Assembly: GCA_903789665.1 (NCBI GenBank) | Contig: CAIFEX010000005.1 | Coordinates: 62,001 to 126,000 of the forward strand | Source: an uncultured Clostridium sp. | GTDB lineage: Bacteria; Bacillota; Clostridia; Clostridiales; Clostridiaceae | Reading direction: 5' to 3' | Length of the DNA: 64,000 nucleotides | Part shown: positions 37,435-46,388 of the stretch, piece by piece | How positions within the stretch are numbered: the first letter of the stretch is position 1 | Layout: the number at the start of each line of letters is the position of its first letter | Notes under the pieces: generated by a model | Databases searched by the model: none | Told to the model about the DNA's origin: nothing | Seen by the model: only the letters and a program-made list of their open reading frames with translations | Program-made: the position numbers and the translations under genes

Positions 37435-38619
37435 CTATCTTAATAGTTTACTGTAGATATTCTCTATATCTTTTACACTTAATTTTTTAGGATTATTGTA
37501 TAAAAGCCGGGTAACTTTAGAAGCAGATACAGCTAGTCCATGAATATCTTCTTTTTTAACTCCATATACACTTAAATCCTGTGGAATATTCAAAATCTCA
37601 ATCCATTCTCTCAGGCGCTCTATTACCTTTTCCGCAGTTTTATCCGCAGGAAGATTCTCTTTTATTTCCATAGATCCAGCCACGTCACAGAGCCTGTCAG
37701 CAATACAGTCCATATTAAATTCCATTACATGAGGCAAAAGCATTGAATTTGCTACACCGTGTGCTATTTTGAATTTTCCTCCAAGGGGATATGCAAGTGC
37801 GTGAACTGCAGCTGTCCCCGCAGCCGTTAACGCCATGCCGCCGTAAAGTGATCCCAAAATCATATTTTCTCTTGCTCTAATAGATCCGCCGTTCTGATAG
37901 GCCTCCACTATACTGGATGATATCAATTTTATTGACCTGAGTGCAAACATATCGCTTATCGGATTGGCCTTATTTGAAATATAGGATTCAAGAGAATGAA
38001 TAAAAGCATCCATGCCAGTAGAGGCAGTAACAGATTTAGGAAGCCCAATTGTCAAGCTGGGATCTACTATCACAAGTTTGGGAAGTAAATATCTGCTTAC
38101 CATACCTATTTTCAGCTGTTCTTCCGGAAGAGTGACAATGGCATTTGGTGTCACTTCAGAGCCTGTCCCTGCAGTGGTAGGAATTAGAACTGTAGGAATT
38201 CCCGGATATTTGACCAAATCCGTACCTAAAATTTCTTTTATGGAATTATTATTTGTCTCAAGTACTGCCAGGATTTTTGTAGTATCCAGGACACTTCCAC
38301 CTCCTACACCAATTAACAGGTCGTAATGTTTTTTTCTGATATTGCCTGATATATCCTCTATGCTTTTTACAGTGGGCTCCGGAATAATATCCGTATTGAC
38401 ATCAGCCTTGATTCCAATTTCATCCAGCTGCTTAGTTATGATATCTACAAGACCTAAGTTTTGCATGGGTTTTTGAGTAATAATCAGTGCTCTTTTGACT
38501 TTATTTCCTACAACGCCTATATTTTCTTTCAGGGTTTCAATGGAATTTTCACCTGCAACAATATTATCCGCCGTCTTAAATCCATATATTTTCTGCATAC
38601 AATACTCCCTCGCTTTCAA
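37435..38619 (-). CDS. Iron-containing alcohol dehydrogenase
   Basis: Group III, iron-dependent alcohol dehydrogenase (394 residues). It has GVGGGSVLDTTKILAVL for NAD(P) binding and metal ligands in TGMDAFIHSLE, ALAYPLGGKFKIAHGVANS and a preceding Asp; the GTGSEVTPNAIVT motif is the second cofactor segment. It probably interconverts an aldehyde and alcohol within the sugar-acid route, for example a product of the neighbouring lyase. The frame begins at 38619, but MQKIYGFKT six residues on is also a plausible start. Confidence 0.88.
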   Translation of the reverse strand: MKAREYCMQKIYGFKTADNIVAGENSIETLKENIGVVGNKVKRALIITQKPMQNLGLVDIITKQLDEIGIKADVNTDIIPEPTVKSIEDISGNIRKKHYDLLIGVGGGSVLDTTKILAVLETNNNSIKEILGTDLVKYPGIPTVLIPTTAGTGSEVTPNAIVTLPEEQLKIGMVSRYLLPKLVIVDPSLTIGLPKSVTASTGMDAFIHSLESYISNKANPISDMFALRSIKLISSSIVEAYQNGGSIRARENMILGSLYGGMALTAAGTAAVHALAYPLGGKFKIAHGVANSMLLPHVMEFNMDCIADRLCDVAGSMEIKENLPADKTAEKVIERLREWIEILNIPQDLSVYGVKKEDIHGLAVSASKVTRLLYNNPKKLSVKDIENIYSKLLR

Positions 38620-38625
38620 TGATAT

Positions 38626-39513
38626 TTATATCTGCTTTTTATAAAATTCAACCATTTCTCTAATTTTTTCAAGTACTTTCCCTGTCGGCTCAACTGCAGG
38701 AAGTCTTGGAGGACCTACCTGTATACCGCTGTACAGCTCAACAGCCTTCTTTAAGACAGAAGGAAGTGTACCATACTTAAATGTACTTCTGAGAGGTTTA
38801 AGATCTTCCTGAGCTTTTTGAGCACTTTCTATATTTCCCTTAAGCCAGTTTTGATATATTGAAACAACTACATCCGGTACCATGTTGGAAGTAGCTGCTA
38901 TAGCCCCTTTTCCTCCTGACATGAGAGTTTTAAGTATTAACGAGTCCGTCCCCGCTAGTACGGAAAATTTCTCATTTTTAGTGATATCTATATAATTTTT
39001 GATATTTTCGAATTTGCCGCTGCTGTCTTTTATTCCAAGTATGTTGTCTACTTTTGCCAGTTCTGCCACCGTCTCCGGTTCCAAAGTCATGCCCGTCCTT
39101 CCAGGTATATTGTACAAGAGTATTGGAAGTGAAACTGAATCCGCTATCTTTTCATAATGCTTGATTACTTCATTTTGACTAGGAGTTATAAAATAGGGAG
39201 TTATAATCGAAAGGGCATCTGCTCCTATCTTTTCCATCTCCTTTGATAATTCAATTACTTCTTCCGTCCCATTTCCACCTGTACCAATAAAAACAGGCAC
39301 TCTTTTATTTACTTCTTCAATAACAGCTTCGGCAAATTCCAATTTTTCTTCCCTGGTCAATAAATGAAACTCACCATTAGTTCCCAAAATGAAAATACCA
39401 TTAACACCCGAATCAATAAGATGATTGATAAGTTGTCTCGTCGCATGATAATTTATTTTCTGTTGCTTGTCCATTGGCGTTACCATTGCAGTTATAATTC
39501 CTTTTAATTCCAC
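38626..39513 (-). CDS. DapA/NanA-family aldolase or dehydratase
   Basis: A 295-residue Class I Schiff-base lyase. It has ILGTNGEFHLLTREEK (family GTTGE loop, here GTNGE), catalytic Tyr in ILLYNIPGRTG and Schiff-base Lys in LGIKDSSGKFEN. True lysine-pathway DapA is unlikely here, because the gene leads a catabolic operon. A 2-oxo-3-deoxy sugar-acid aldolase is the better guess. The ribosome site is AAAGGAGG. Upstream is a palindromic operator candidate. Confidence 0.85.
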   Translation of the reverse strand: MELKGIITAMVTPMDKQQKINYHATRQLINHLIDSGVNGIFILGTNGEFHLLTREEKLEFAEAVIEEVNKRVPVFIGTGGNGTEEVIELSKEMEKIGADALSIITPYFITPSQNEVIKHYEKIADSVSLPILLYNIPGRTGMTLEPETVAELAKVDNILGIKDSSGKFENIKNYIDITKNEKFSVLAGTDSLILKTLMSGGKGAIAATSNMVPDVVVSIYQNWLKGNIESAQKAQEDLKPLRSTFKYGTLPSVLKKAVELYSGIQVGPPRLPAVEPTGKVLEKIREMVEFYKKQI

Positions 39514-39560
39514 TTAAATTTCCTCCTTTTCTATGAAACATGTTTCTTATCTATTTAGCT

Positions 39561-39585
39561 ATTATGTTTTAAATTAAAACATAAT
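39561..39585. promoter_or_regulatory. Perfect 25-bp palindrome upstream of the sugar-acid operon
   Basis: Twelve-base arms (ATTATGTTTTAA and its complement) surround a single central A. The inner 17 bp TGTTTTAAATTAAAACA (39565-39581) agree in 15 of 17 positions with a dyad before the regulator gene. It lies about 50 nt upstream of the DapA-like start, suiting an operator or activator site. The AT-rich content means chance dyads occur, so the paired occurrence is the main support. Confidence 0.6.
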
Positions 39586-39618
39586 AAAATCGATTACAGC
39601 TTTTATTATATATGTATA

Positions 39619-39629
39619 TGTTTTAAATT
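39619..39629. promoter_or_regulatory. Operator half-site
   Basis: TGTTTTAAATT here repeats the first 11 bases of the operator core, 54 bp further upstream of the operon start. About five helical turns separate the sites, so cooperative binding or looping is possible. Confidence 0.4.
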
Positions 39630-39653
39630 GCAATAGTTATTTATATTTTTTTG

Positions 39654-39685
39654 TATAAAAAAAAGGCGCTATTGCAATTTGCGCC
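39654..39685 (-). terminator. Terminator of the PrpR_N regulator gene
   Basis: On the minus strand GGCGC, an 11-nt loop, GCGCC and then a run of T. The regulator stop codon TAG lies inside the loop/stem, so the terminator overlaps the last codons. It separates the regulator transcript from the operon. Confidence 0.75.
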
Positions 39686-41420
39686 ATAAAGTGGAACGAC
39701 TTATGCCAAGTTTCTTTGCCGCTTTGGATTGATTCATTTGATTTTTCTTCAATATTTTCTGAATAATATTTTTTTCAATTTCCTCGAGGGTTCCATTAAG
39801 TTCCACGCTATCATTCTCCATGTCAGAGCCGCATGGCATATTGTCAAGTGCCTCCCTTACATCATTCAATTCTATATAATCATTTTTACAAAACATAACT
39901 ATTTGCTTTATTGTCTTTCTAAATTGAAGCATATTTCCCTTCCATTTATGTTTTTTTAATTCTAAAAGCGCATCATTTCTGATCCCCACAATTTGTTTCC
40001 CGTAAAAAGTATTATATTCATTTATAAACAACCTGGCTAAACTGCCCATTTCATCAATTCTATCCCTAAGAGGAGGAATTTTTAAAGTAACGGGCGAGAT
40101 CTTATAATACAAACTCAAGCTGAATTTATCTTTTTCCACTATATCATCTAAATTATCCAGGGATGATATTATAAATTTAGAAGCAATATTCCCATTGCAA
40201 TCCAGGAATTCATTCAGCAGATTCTGGCTACTTGGGGACAATTCCTGTATATCCTTAAAATAAACAGTGCCTGTATCTATATTTAAAATATCACTGTTGG
40301 AAATAATTCTACCTAAGTCCCCTTCTGAAATCAAATTACAATCCAGGGTGACAAAGCTTCCGGATTCAGCTTCATATCCAAAATGTAAAAATTCCGCCAA
40401 GTCGTCTTTTTCAGTTCCCCTTTCACCTAAAATCCATATTGGTACGTTTGTGCCCTTGCACCTATCCACTTTTTCCAATATATTTTTCATATATCCGCTT
40501 TCCAGAAGTAAAGACAAAGTTTCACCTGTACTGCTGTTCTTTATAGCAACTCCGGGGATCTTATCCCTTGAATAACCTGATATCCTATCCAGAAGAAATA
40601 CAATATAGACTTTATTTTCTTTTTTTATCTGGTTTCCATAAACCTTCCACGCAAAGTTATCAAGTTCAATTACAGTATTAAATTTATCCCCGTTTAGTAT
40701 TGAATCCATCCACTCTTTTTTTATAAAATCCAGGCCGCCCCCGAATATACTGTTAAAATAGGCATTGGAGTAGACACACTTGAAAGCCCCATCAAAAACC
40801 ACAATTCCTCTCTCTGCCTGTTCAACGACAGCTGCCGGTATCATCTGCTCCATTCTAGCTTTTTTTAAAACTTTATAAATTTTTCTGGCATCATTGAAGG
40901 ATTTCAAAACACTTTCCCTGCCGGACGTAAACAATACCGTATTAAATCCCAGTTTTTTTGCTTTCCGGGTAGTAACCACATCCCCGATGATTACCTGGTA
41001 ATCCCTCTTGCTGATTTCCTGCAGCTTAGGCACTACTTCATCTTCACTATGAATAACATAATTGGGAATATCCACATTAAGTAATGAACAGATGGTAGCT
41101 GCTTCCTCGGATATCTTTGGAAACCCAACGATAATTGCCCTTCCCTTCAGGCCGCTTGCAAGAGTTACCACCCGCAGTATGTCATAGCCGGAGACTTCTA
41201 TATCCACTACAGGAATATCTACCTCCCTTTGTATGAGTTCTGCAGTTCCACCCCTGCTTATAATAATATCGGCACTCATTCTCTGTGCTTTTTTTGCTAT
41301 TTCCACCCCCAAATCCAGATCACCAACTTCTGCCTGCAGATCAATATCTTTTTCATTTTCAGCCAGCTGAAGAATTAATTCTTTTAATCCATTATAGGGA
41401 GCAATTGCAAAAACCTTCAT
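39669..41420 (-). CDS. PrpR_N-type Fis-family regulator with degenerate AAA domain
   Basis: The N-terminal PrpR_N sensor (about residues 1-185; EVGDLDLGVEIAKKAQ, IISRGGTAELIQ) binds small acids in relatives. Next is a PAS-like part (about 195-290), a sigma-54 activator AAA domain (about 305-520) and a Fis HTH with AAKKLGISRSTLWRKL at the end. The AAA domain is abnormal: Walker A reads GERGTEKD instead of GESGTGKE, and the GAFTGA loop is missing. It probably acts as a plain DNA-binding regulator rather than a sigma-54 activator. The likely target is the operon directly downstream. Confidence 0.85.
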   Translation of the reverse strand: MKVFAIAPYNGLKELILQLAENEKDIDLQAEVGDLDLGVEIAKKAQRMSADIIISRGGTAELIQREVDIPVVDIEVSGYDILRVVTLASGLKGRAIIVGFPKISEEAATICSLLNVDIPNYVIHSEDEVVPKLQEISKRDYQVIIGDVVTTRKAKKLGFNTVLFTSGRESVLKSFNDARKIYKVLKKARMEQMIPAAVVEQAERGIVVFDGAFKCVYSNAYFNSIFGGGLDFIKKEWMDSILNGDKFNTVIELDNFAWKVYGNQIKKENKVYIVFLLDRISGYSRDKIPGVAIKNSSTGETLSLLLESGYMKNILEKVDRCKGTNVPIWILGERGTEKDDLAEFLHFGYEAESGSFVTLDCNLISEGDLGRIISNSDILNIDTGTVYFKDIQELSPSSQNLLNEFLDCNGNIASKFIISSLDNLDDIVEKDKFSLSLYYKISPVTLKIPPLRDRIDEMGSLARLFINEYNTFYGKQIVGIRNDALLELKKHKWKGNMLQFRKTIKQIVMFCKNDYIELNDVREALDNMPCGSDMENDSVELNGTLEEIEKNIIQKILKKNQMNQSKAAKKLGISRSTLWRKLQ

Positions 41421-41432
41421 ATCTTTTCCTCC

Positions 41433-41449
41433 TGTTTCAATTTAAAACA
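41433..41449. promoter_or_regulatory. Operator-like dyad before the regulator gene
   Basis: TGTTTCAATTTAAAACA agrees in 15 of 17 positions with the palindrome core before the catabolic operon. It abuts the ribosome site (AGGAGG) of the regulator, suggesting autoregulation. It also lies between the regulator and the divergent AEC permease. Confidence 0.55.
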
Positions 41450-41579
41450 CATTCCCATTATATCAGAAAAAGCTGTAACTTCCTAAATTAATTTTCCACA
41501 GATTCCATTGATTGTTTGACTTTTACAGCAATACTTGCTATGCTAATCAACAGAAATACAATTTTCAGGAAGGTTCAAT

Positions 41580-42491
41580 ATGGGAGTCAATACGGTAATA
41601 ACACAGATAATATCGTTATTTTTAGTTGCCCTTGTAGGATTCTATGGGGGAAAAAAGAACATAATAGACGAAAACTTTTCAAATGGATTGTCCAAGCTGT
41701 TGGTAGAAATAACAACTCCTTTTCTAGTTATCTCTTCCTTTAGTTTTTCCTATGGTCCCAATATGAAAAACAACGTAATAAAATCCTTCATATATAGTTT
41801 TATAATATTCGCACTGACCCCTCTTTTAGTAAAGCCCCTCCTTCTCGTAATTGATAAGGGAAAGAGAAACACCCTCGAGTTTGCAATGATGTTTTCAAAC
41901 TGCGGCTTTATGGGATTTCCCGTGGCACAAAGTGTTTTTGGAAAGGAAGGCGTGATATACGCTGCCGTTTTCAACATGCTCTTCAGCATTTTCGTGTGGA
42001 CCTACGGTGTAATGCTCTTTACCAATACCAAGAGTCTCGGGGGACTTAAAAAATGCCTAAAAAATCCTGGAATAATTTCTTCCTTCATAGGACTTATAAT
42101 AATGATATTTTCAATAAAGATACCTGCAGTATTCATGAATACTATAGATATGGTGGGAGGACTCACCACGCCGATATCCATGCTCATAATAGGGAGTCTC
42201 CTGTCAAGGAGCGAGCTCAAAAAAATCATAAAGGACAGGAGTCTGTATTACGGATCATTTATAAAACTTATACTTTTACCTGAAGTACTCTATTTTATTT
42301 CAATTCTGTCCGGCGACAATTCCACCGTCATAAAAACCCTCATTCTGATGCAGGCCATGCCTGCCGGTGCCTTTACCACAATTTTTGCAGAAAATTTCAA
42401 TAAGGACAAGGAATATTCAGCTTTCATAGTTTCTTTTTCCTCACTGCTCTCCATAATAACCATACCTTTGATAATAAAGCTGTGTTTCTAG
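41580..42491 (+). CDS. AEC-family (auxin efflux carrier type) permease
   Basis: A 303-residue membrane protein with about ten hydrophobic segments in two halves. The conserved first half has FYGGKKNIIDENFSNGLSKL and FAMMFSNCGFMGFPVAQSVF; the second has TTPISMLIIGSLLSRSE and MQAMPAGAFTTIFAENFNKD. Bacterial members move malate, malonate or other carboxylates. Being divergent from the PrpR_N regulator it may also serve the sugar-acid pathway. The start has GGAAGG upstream. Confidence 0.85.
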   Translation: MGVNTVITQIISLFLVALVGFYGGKKNIIDENFSNGLSKLLVEITTPFLVISSFSFSYGPNMKNNVIKSFIYSFIIFALTPLLVKPLLLVIDKGKRNTLEFAMMFSNCGFMGFPVAQSVFGKEGVIYAAVFNMLFSIFVWTYGVMLFTNTKSLGGLKKCLKNPGIISSFIGLIIMIFSIKIPAVFMNTIDMVGGLTTPISMLIIGSLLSRSELKKIIKDRSLYYGSFIKLILLPEVLYFISILSGDNSTVIKTLILMQAMPAGAFTTIFAENFNKDKEYSAFIVSFSSLLSIITIPLIIKLCF

Positions 42492-42513
42492 CAGGACCCG
42501 GCATTTACATTTT

Positions 42514-42596
42514 TTATCCTAACGCTGCCATTGCCATACTCCCAGCTTCTCAAAGTGGGAGATAAGTACTGCTGCGCACCTGAACCTAAAAATCAC
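42514..42596 (-). mobile_element. Solo IS200/IS605-like right-end remnant, copy 1
   Basis: Read on the minus strand, this segment matches 53008-53130 in inverse orientation: GTGATTTTTAGGTTCAGGTG, then GCAGCAGTACTTATCTCCCA, a hairpin CTCCCA..TGGGAG and GGCAATGGCAGCGTTAGGAT. About 38 nt present in the other copy are missing. The hairpin-rich structure resembles the ends of IS200/IS605 elements, where the omega RNA of TnpB maps. No tnpA or tnpB gene is nearby. The element identity is inference; the repeat is seen. Confidence 0.5.
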
Positions 42597-44620
42597 TTTA
42601 CGGTGAATTTTTTAACGGAATCTGTCATAACTTTGGCGGTACTGCTCAGCTTATCCACAGAAGACGATATTTCTTCCGTAGATGCACTTACCTCTTCAGA
42701 AGTAGCCGACACCTCTTCTGCCGAGGCAGATACCTGCTGTGCCGTAGAAGATGCGCTTTCAATCCTTCCGACTATCTGATTTTTTTTATCATCTATTTTT
42801 GAAGCCGAACTGCTTATCAGCCTGGCTTCTGAATCCACAGTACCCACAGCCTTTGAGATGCCCATAAAAGCTTCAATAGAATCCCCGACCGCATCTATCT
42901 GCTGTTTCAATTCAATATTGACATCTCCTGCAGACTTTACCATCAATTTCGTGTCATCATATATTTTTTCTATCAAATGAGCTATATTGCCGGCAGATTC
43001 CTTGGATTTTTCCGCCAGTTCTCCTATTTCACTCGCAACTACTACGAAGCCCTTACCTTTTTCTCCAACTCTGGCGGCTTCTATAGAGGCATTCAAGGCA
43101 AGGAGATTAGTCTGGTCAGTTATATTGTCTATAACATCTACAATACTATCTATCTGTTTTATGCCTTCATTCAAATTGTTGATTTTATTCATAAAATCCT
43201 TGAAAGAAGTACTTACACCATTTATGGAATCCTTTAAAATTTTCATCTTGTCATTGCTGTCCATTGACATTTCATTTATATTCCCGATACTCTTATACAT
43301 CTCCTGTATAGACTTTACAATGTTTTCAATTTCCAGTGCAAAATTATTTACTATGGAGTTGATTTTATCCAGATCTTCCGCCTGTGACTCCGAGCCTTTG
43401 GCAACTTCCTGTATGGTATCCGCCACGTTCTGCGACGAAGATGCAATTTCATTTGAAACCGAGGACAGGTTAACGGATTGTTCCTCTACACTGCCGGAAT
43501 TGCTTTTAACATTGTCAATAATACCGGATAGATTTTCAATCATCTTGTTAAACCCGGAACTCAATTTTCCTATCTCATCATCTCCGGATATGTCAGACCT
43601 CACAGTAACATCGCCCTCAGCCGCAGTATCCATAGAAACCAGTAATTTTCCAAGAGGGGTAGTGATATTAGAAGAAAACTTAAGTCCTATAAAGATTGCA
43701 AGAAGTGCTATAACCAAACCAATCGCAGAGTTTATAAAAAGTATATTTCTTGTATCTTTATTTACTTCGCTCATATTCTGGGATGCTGCCAAAATCCACT
43801 TGACGCCGGGTATCACAATATATCCGGATAATTTTTTACTTCCATTATACTTATAGGTTCCCACACTGCTTTCAACATTCTGCCCGTCTTTAACCCTGTC
43901 GGCAACACTTTTTATTACATTATTTTGCACAGGTTTCAATATCTTATCCTTGTCGGGATGGGACAACATCATGCCGCGGCTGTCTACCATATATGCATAA
44001 CCCGTAGAGCCAAATTTTATTTTGGATAGGCTTTTAGTGAAAAAATCAGTATATACGGTATTGGCAATAACACCTATAACCTTCCCGTTTTCATCTTTTA
44101 CCGGTGCCGCGAAGACAATCACCGATTTTCCCTTTATCTTTGACTTCATAACATCGCCTACGCATTCTCTTCCTGAAATTGCCTCCTTGAAATATTTCCT
44201 GCTGCTCAAATCAACTTTTACATTATCCGGATCACTATCACAGATTATCATGGCACTGGAATCTACCAGAGAGAGATGTTGATGATCTTTAAGTCTTTGG
44301 AATTTTTTCTTCAGTACCAGATCGGCCGGACTTTCACCAGTACCATAGTTCTTGAAAAATTCGTCCCTGCCTTCCTGCTGCCTTGTCTTAGCTGCATCTA
44401 CAATCTCCTTCTGCTGTGAAAGCATGTATGCTTCATTTTTTTCATTTTCCACAATATCGTTTACATGGTTTGAAACTAAGCTGGTACTCAGACTCATATT
44501 ATTTTTACTGCTTTTTAGCATTGCCCTCGAGTTTACAAAATAAACTGTTAAACTTATAACAATTATTGGTACAGCTACTATAAACAATACAAACAACGGC
44601 ATCTTCTTTTTAATTTCCAT
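42593..44620 (-). CDS. Methyl-accepting chemotaxis protein with dCache-type sensor
   Basis: Transmembrane chemoreceptor (675 residues). There is a first membrane segment at about 10-30 ([20 protein letters not shown]), a roughly 250-residue extracellular dCache-like domain ([40 protein letters not shown]), a second segment at about 290-310, HAMP, and a long signalling coiled coil with the conserved tip [20 protein letters not shown]. The ligand is unknown, though small carboxylates or amino acids are usual. Its stop codon overlaps the repeat remnant at 42596. Confidence 0.92.
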   Translation of the reverse strand: MEIKKKMPLFVLFIVAVPIIVISLTVYFVNSRAMLKSSKNNMSLSTSLVSNHVNDIVENEKNEAYMLSQQKEIVDAAKTRQQEGRDEFFKNYGTGESPADLVLKKKFQRLKDHQHLSLVDSSAMIICDSDPDNVKVDLSSRKYFKEAISGRECVGDVMKSKIKGKSVIVFAAPVKDENGKVIGVIANTVYTDFFTKSLSKIKFGSTGYAYMVDSRGMMLSHPDKDKILKPVQNNVIKSVADRVKDGQNVESSVGTYKYNGSKKLSGYIVIPGVKWILAASQNMSEVNKDTRNILFINSAIGLVIALLAIFIGLKFSSNITTPLGKLLVSMDTAAEGDVTVRSDISGDDEIGKLSSGFNKMIENLSGIIDNVKSNSGSVEEQSVNLSSVSNEIASSSQNVADTIQEVAKGSESQAEDLDKINSIVNNFALEIENIVKSIQEMYKSIGNINEMSMDSNDKMKILKDSINGVSTSFKDFMNKINNLNEGIKQIDSIVDVIDNITDQTNLLALNASIEAARVGEKGKGFVVVASEIGELAEKSKESAGNIAHLIEKIYDDTKLMVKSAGDVNIELKQQIDAVGDSIEAFMGISKAVGTVDSEARLISSSASKIDDKKNQIVGRIESASSTAQQVSASAEEVSATSEEVSASTEEISSSVDKLSSTAKVMTDSVKKFTVK

Positions 44621-44718
44621 ATCAATTACCCCCTATATTACTTTTGTCATATATGTTTCCCAGTTTATCGTCTACTTTCAGGTTTTTTTTATAGGTATTT
44701 CTTCTATAATTTTTCAAA

Positions 44719-44757
44719 ATATAAAAAAGAAGTGAATTCTTCAATAAATTCACTTCT
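44719..44757 (-). terminator. Terminator of the encapsulin operon
   Basis: Arms AGAAGTGAATT (44728-44738) and AATTCACTTCT (44747-44757); on the minus strand a T-run follows. It is about 20 nt after the encapsulin stop. Confidence 0.85.
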
Positions 44758-44774
44758 CCCGCTGTTTGATCTGA

Positions 44775-45599
44775 CTATTCAAAAACAACTATGGACTTTT
44801 TATTCTTTATTCTTAAAAGCGCTGTTTCCAGCACCCTCAAAACATGGTTCAAATCCTTAAGTTCAAGATATGCCGTTGCCATGTCCTGACCTATTGCAAT
44901 GTCCATATAATTTGGTTCACTGCATAAAAGAGCTCCTTTATCTGTGCCGAGAACCGGACTTGTAAATATGTTTCCGTCCAGCAGTTTAGAAATCCTGTCA
45001 ACTTCAAGCACTCCTGTTCCCGGTTGTATACGCTGCATTTGAAGGTATAAATCAGGACTTACAACAAGTACATATTTTCCGTAAATACCCTGCTCAGTTA
45101 AAATCTTCACTGCTGAAGCGACATCTGAAAATGGGTTTTCTCCAGACTTCCAGTCACTTTTCTCCATTTTGTTGATACCCACGGCATTAAAGATTCCCTC
45201 ATATCCGAAACTTTCATCTCCCAGAAAAATTAGCTTGTCCTCTTTTCGTGCACATGTTTCGGCAGCAGCTATAACCGGAGACAGATCCAGAGGATAATCA
45301 AATTTTTCACTATTTTCAATGTCTCTCCAGAGAAGAGTAAAGTCATTATACAACAGAGGGATTTCTTCGTACTTCCTTCTCCCGATCCTCGATATTCCGC
45401 CTGCGGTTTCTTCTTGCACTGATTTTCCAATATCGGTGCTGTCCAAATTTATGCTCTGCATGCCTACGCCAAGAGGTCCGAATATATTCAAAAAGCGCCT
45501 TCCAACTAGTACCCTGCTTGCAGTGTCCACAACTGTATCATCTATTTTTTTCCACAAATCGGCCGAAAAAGGTGCACTTTCCCTTGATAAATAATCCAT
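44775..45599 (-). CDS. Encapsulin shell protein (type 1, linocin M18 family)
   Basis: Forms an HK97-fold protein nanocompartment that encloses a cargo enzyme. The N-terminus MDYLSRESAPFSADLWKKID and SRVLVGRRFLNIFGPLGVGM, with IGRRKYEEIPLLYNDFTLLW and YLQMQRIQPGTGVLEVD, are typical of type 1 encapsulins. It is 274 residues, normal size. The gene follows its ferritin-like cargo by about 14 nt. Older annotations as a bacteriocin or protease for this family are best avoided. Confidence 0.92.
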   Translation of the reverse strand: MDYLSRESAPFSADLWKKIDDTVVDTASRVLVGRRFLNIFGPLGVGMQSINLDSTDIGKSVQEETAGGISRIGRRKYEEIPLLYNDFTLLWRDIENSEKFDYPLDLSPVIAAAETCARKEDKLIFLGDESFGYEGIFNAVGINKMEKSDWKSGENPFSDVASAVKILTEQGIYGKYVLVVSPDLYLQMQRIQPGTGVLEVDRISKLLDGNIFTSPVLGTDKGALLCSEPNYMDIAIGQDMATAYLELKDLNHVLRVLETALLRIKNKKSIVVFE

Positions 45600-45612
45600 G
45601 ACAATTCCCTCC

Positions 45613-45990
45613 TTAGTCCTTTATTAAACTTCCAACAGTTTTTTGGGTGGATTCATCTTTAACCGCTGTCTTCTTTACTTCAGGAATTTGAATATTCAAT
45701 TCTTCCATCATTTCCGCAACTTCCGTTTCGCCAGATGCAAAATGTACCGCTTCATCGGGGTCAAGTATTTTGAGCAGTGACATAAGTTCCCCTACATGTG
45801 CTTTCTCCTCGTCTCTTATATCTGCTATCACCTTTTTAGCTGCAGCATCATCCGTCGCCAGTACATGGGATTCATATAAATATATAGCTTCAAGTTCTCC
45901 TGCAATATCAAGTCTTACAGCCTGAATCAGTTCTTCCTTGGTCATTTTCCTGTCTACATTTCCCTGAAAAGGATTTGCAAAATTTGGCAT
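45613..45990 (-). CDS. Encapsulated ferritin-like cargo protein
   Basis: A short two-helix ferritin-like protein (125 residues) that oxidises and delivers iron inside encapsulins. Di-iron ligand candidates are Glu32 (AGELEAIYLYE), Glu62 and His65 (DEEKAHVGEL), in the same places as in characterised encapsulated ferritins. After a linker (about 95-113), the C-terminus KTVGSLIKD is a targeting peptide of the TVGSL type that docks to the shell interior. The first gene of a two-gene operon with encapsulin. Confidence 0.92.
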   Translation of the reverse strand: MPNFANPFQGNVDRKMTKEELIQAVRLDIAGELEAIYLYESHVLATDDAAAKKVIADIRDEEKAHVGELMSLLKILDPDEAVHFASGETEVAEMMEELNIQIPEVKKTAVKDESTQKTVGSLIKD

Positions 45991-46388
45991 GATGATCTAC
46001 CTCCCGTTATTTTAAAAATATTTTGAATCATCACATACGCTAATTTATATTATATGATAATTCTTTTCCAAATACAAATATGTATATGAAACCATATTTA
46101 CTGAATTTCTCAATTTAAAGCTGACTTTTAACCTTAAACTTCCAATTAATCCATATGTCTAAATTTTCGAGAATTTTACATTTTAAATTTGTTAAAATTG
46201 CATATACTGCCTATTTTATTTGAAAATTGAATAAAATCAAGTACAAAAAATAGTATAATTCAATAAAAAATTCAAGTATATTGAAAAAATATAAAAAAGG
46301 GTATACAATAATTGTGTCAGATAAACTGTGTAAAATCGGCATTATAAACATTTACATATCAAGTATGTCAATAGGAGGAGGATTACGC
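45991..46388. other. AT-rich divergent intergenic region
   Basis: About 400 nt between the encapsulin operon (minus) and pepV (plus). Apart from the possible pepV promoter noted separately, I see no clear structure. A frame open from 46281 leads into pepV but lacks a ribosome site, so it is not counted as coding. A cargo-operon promoter must lie near 46000-46070; no convincing site was found. Confidence 0.4.
46281..46309 (+). promoter_or_regulatory. Possible sigma-A promoter of pepV
   Basis: TTGAAA (46281-46286) and TACAAT (46304-46309) are 17 nt apart, about 80 nt before the pepV start. The area is very AT-rich, so chance matches are likely. Confidence 0.35.

Noticed and set aside
46281-46388. 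Long N-terminal extension of PepV from an upstream start
   Set aside because: The upstream frame has no ribosome site and is AT-rich noncoding-like; the ATG at 46389 has AGGAGGAGG and gives the family length.
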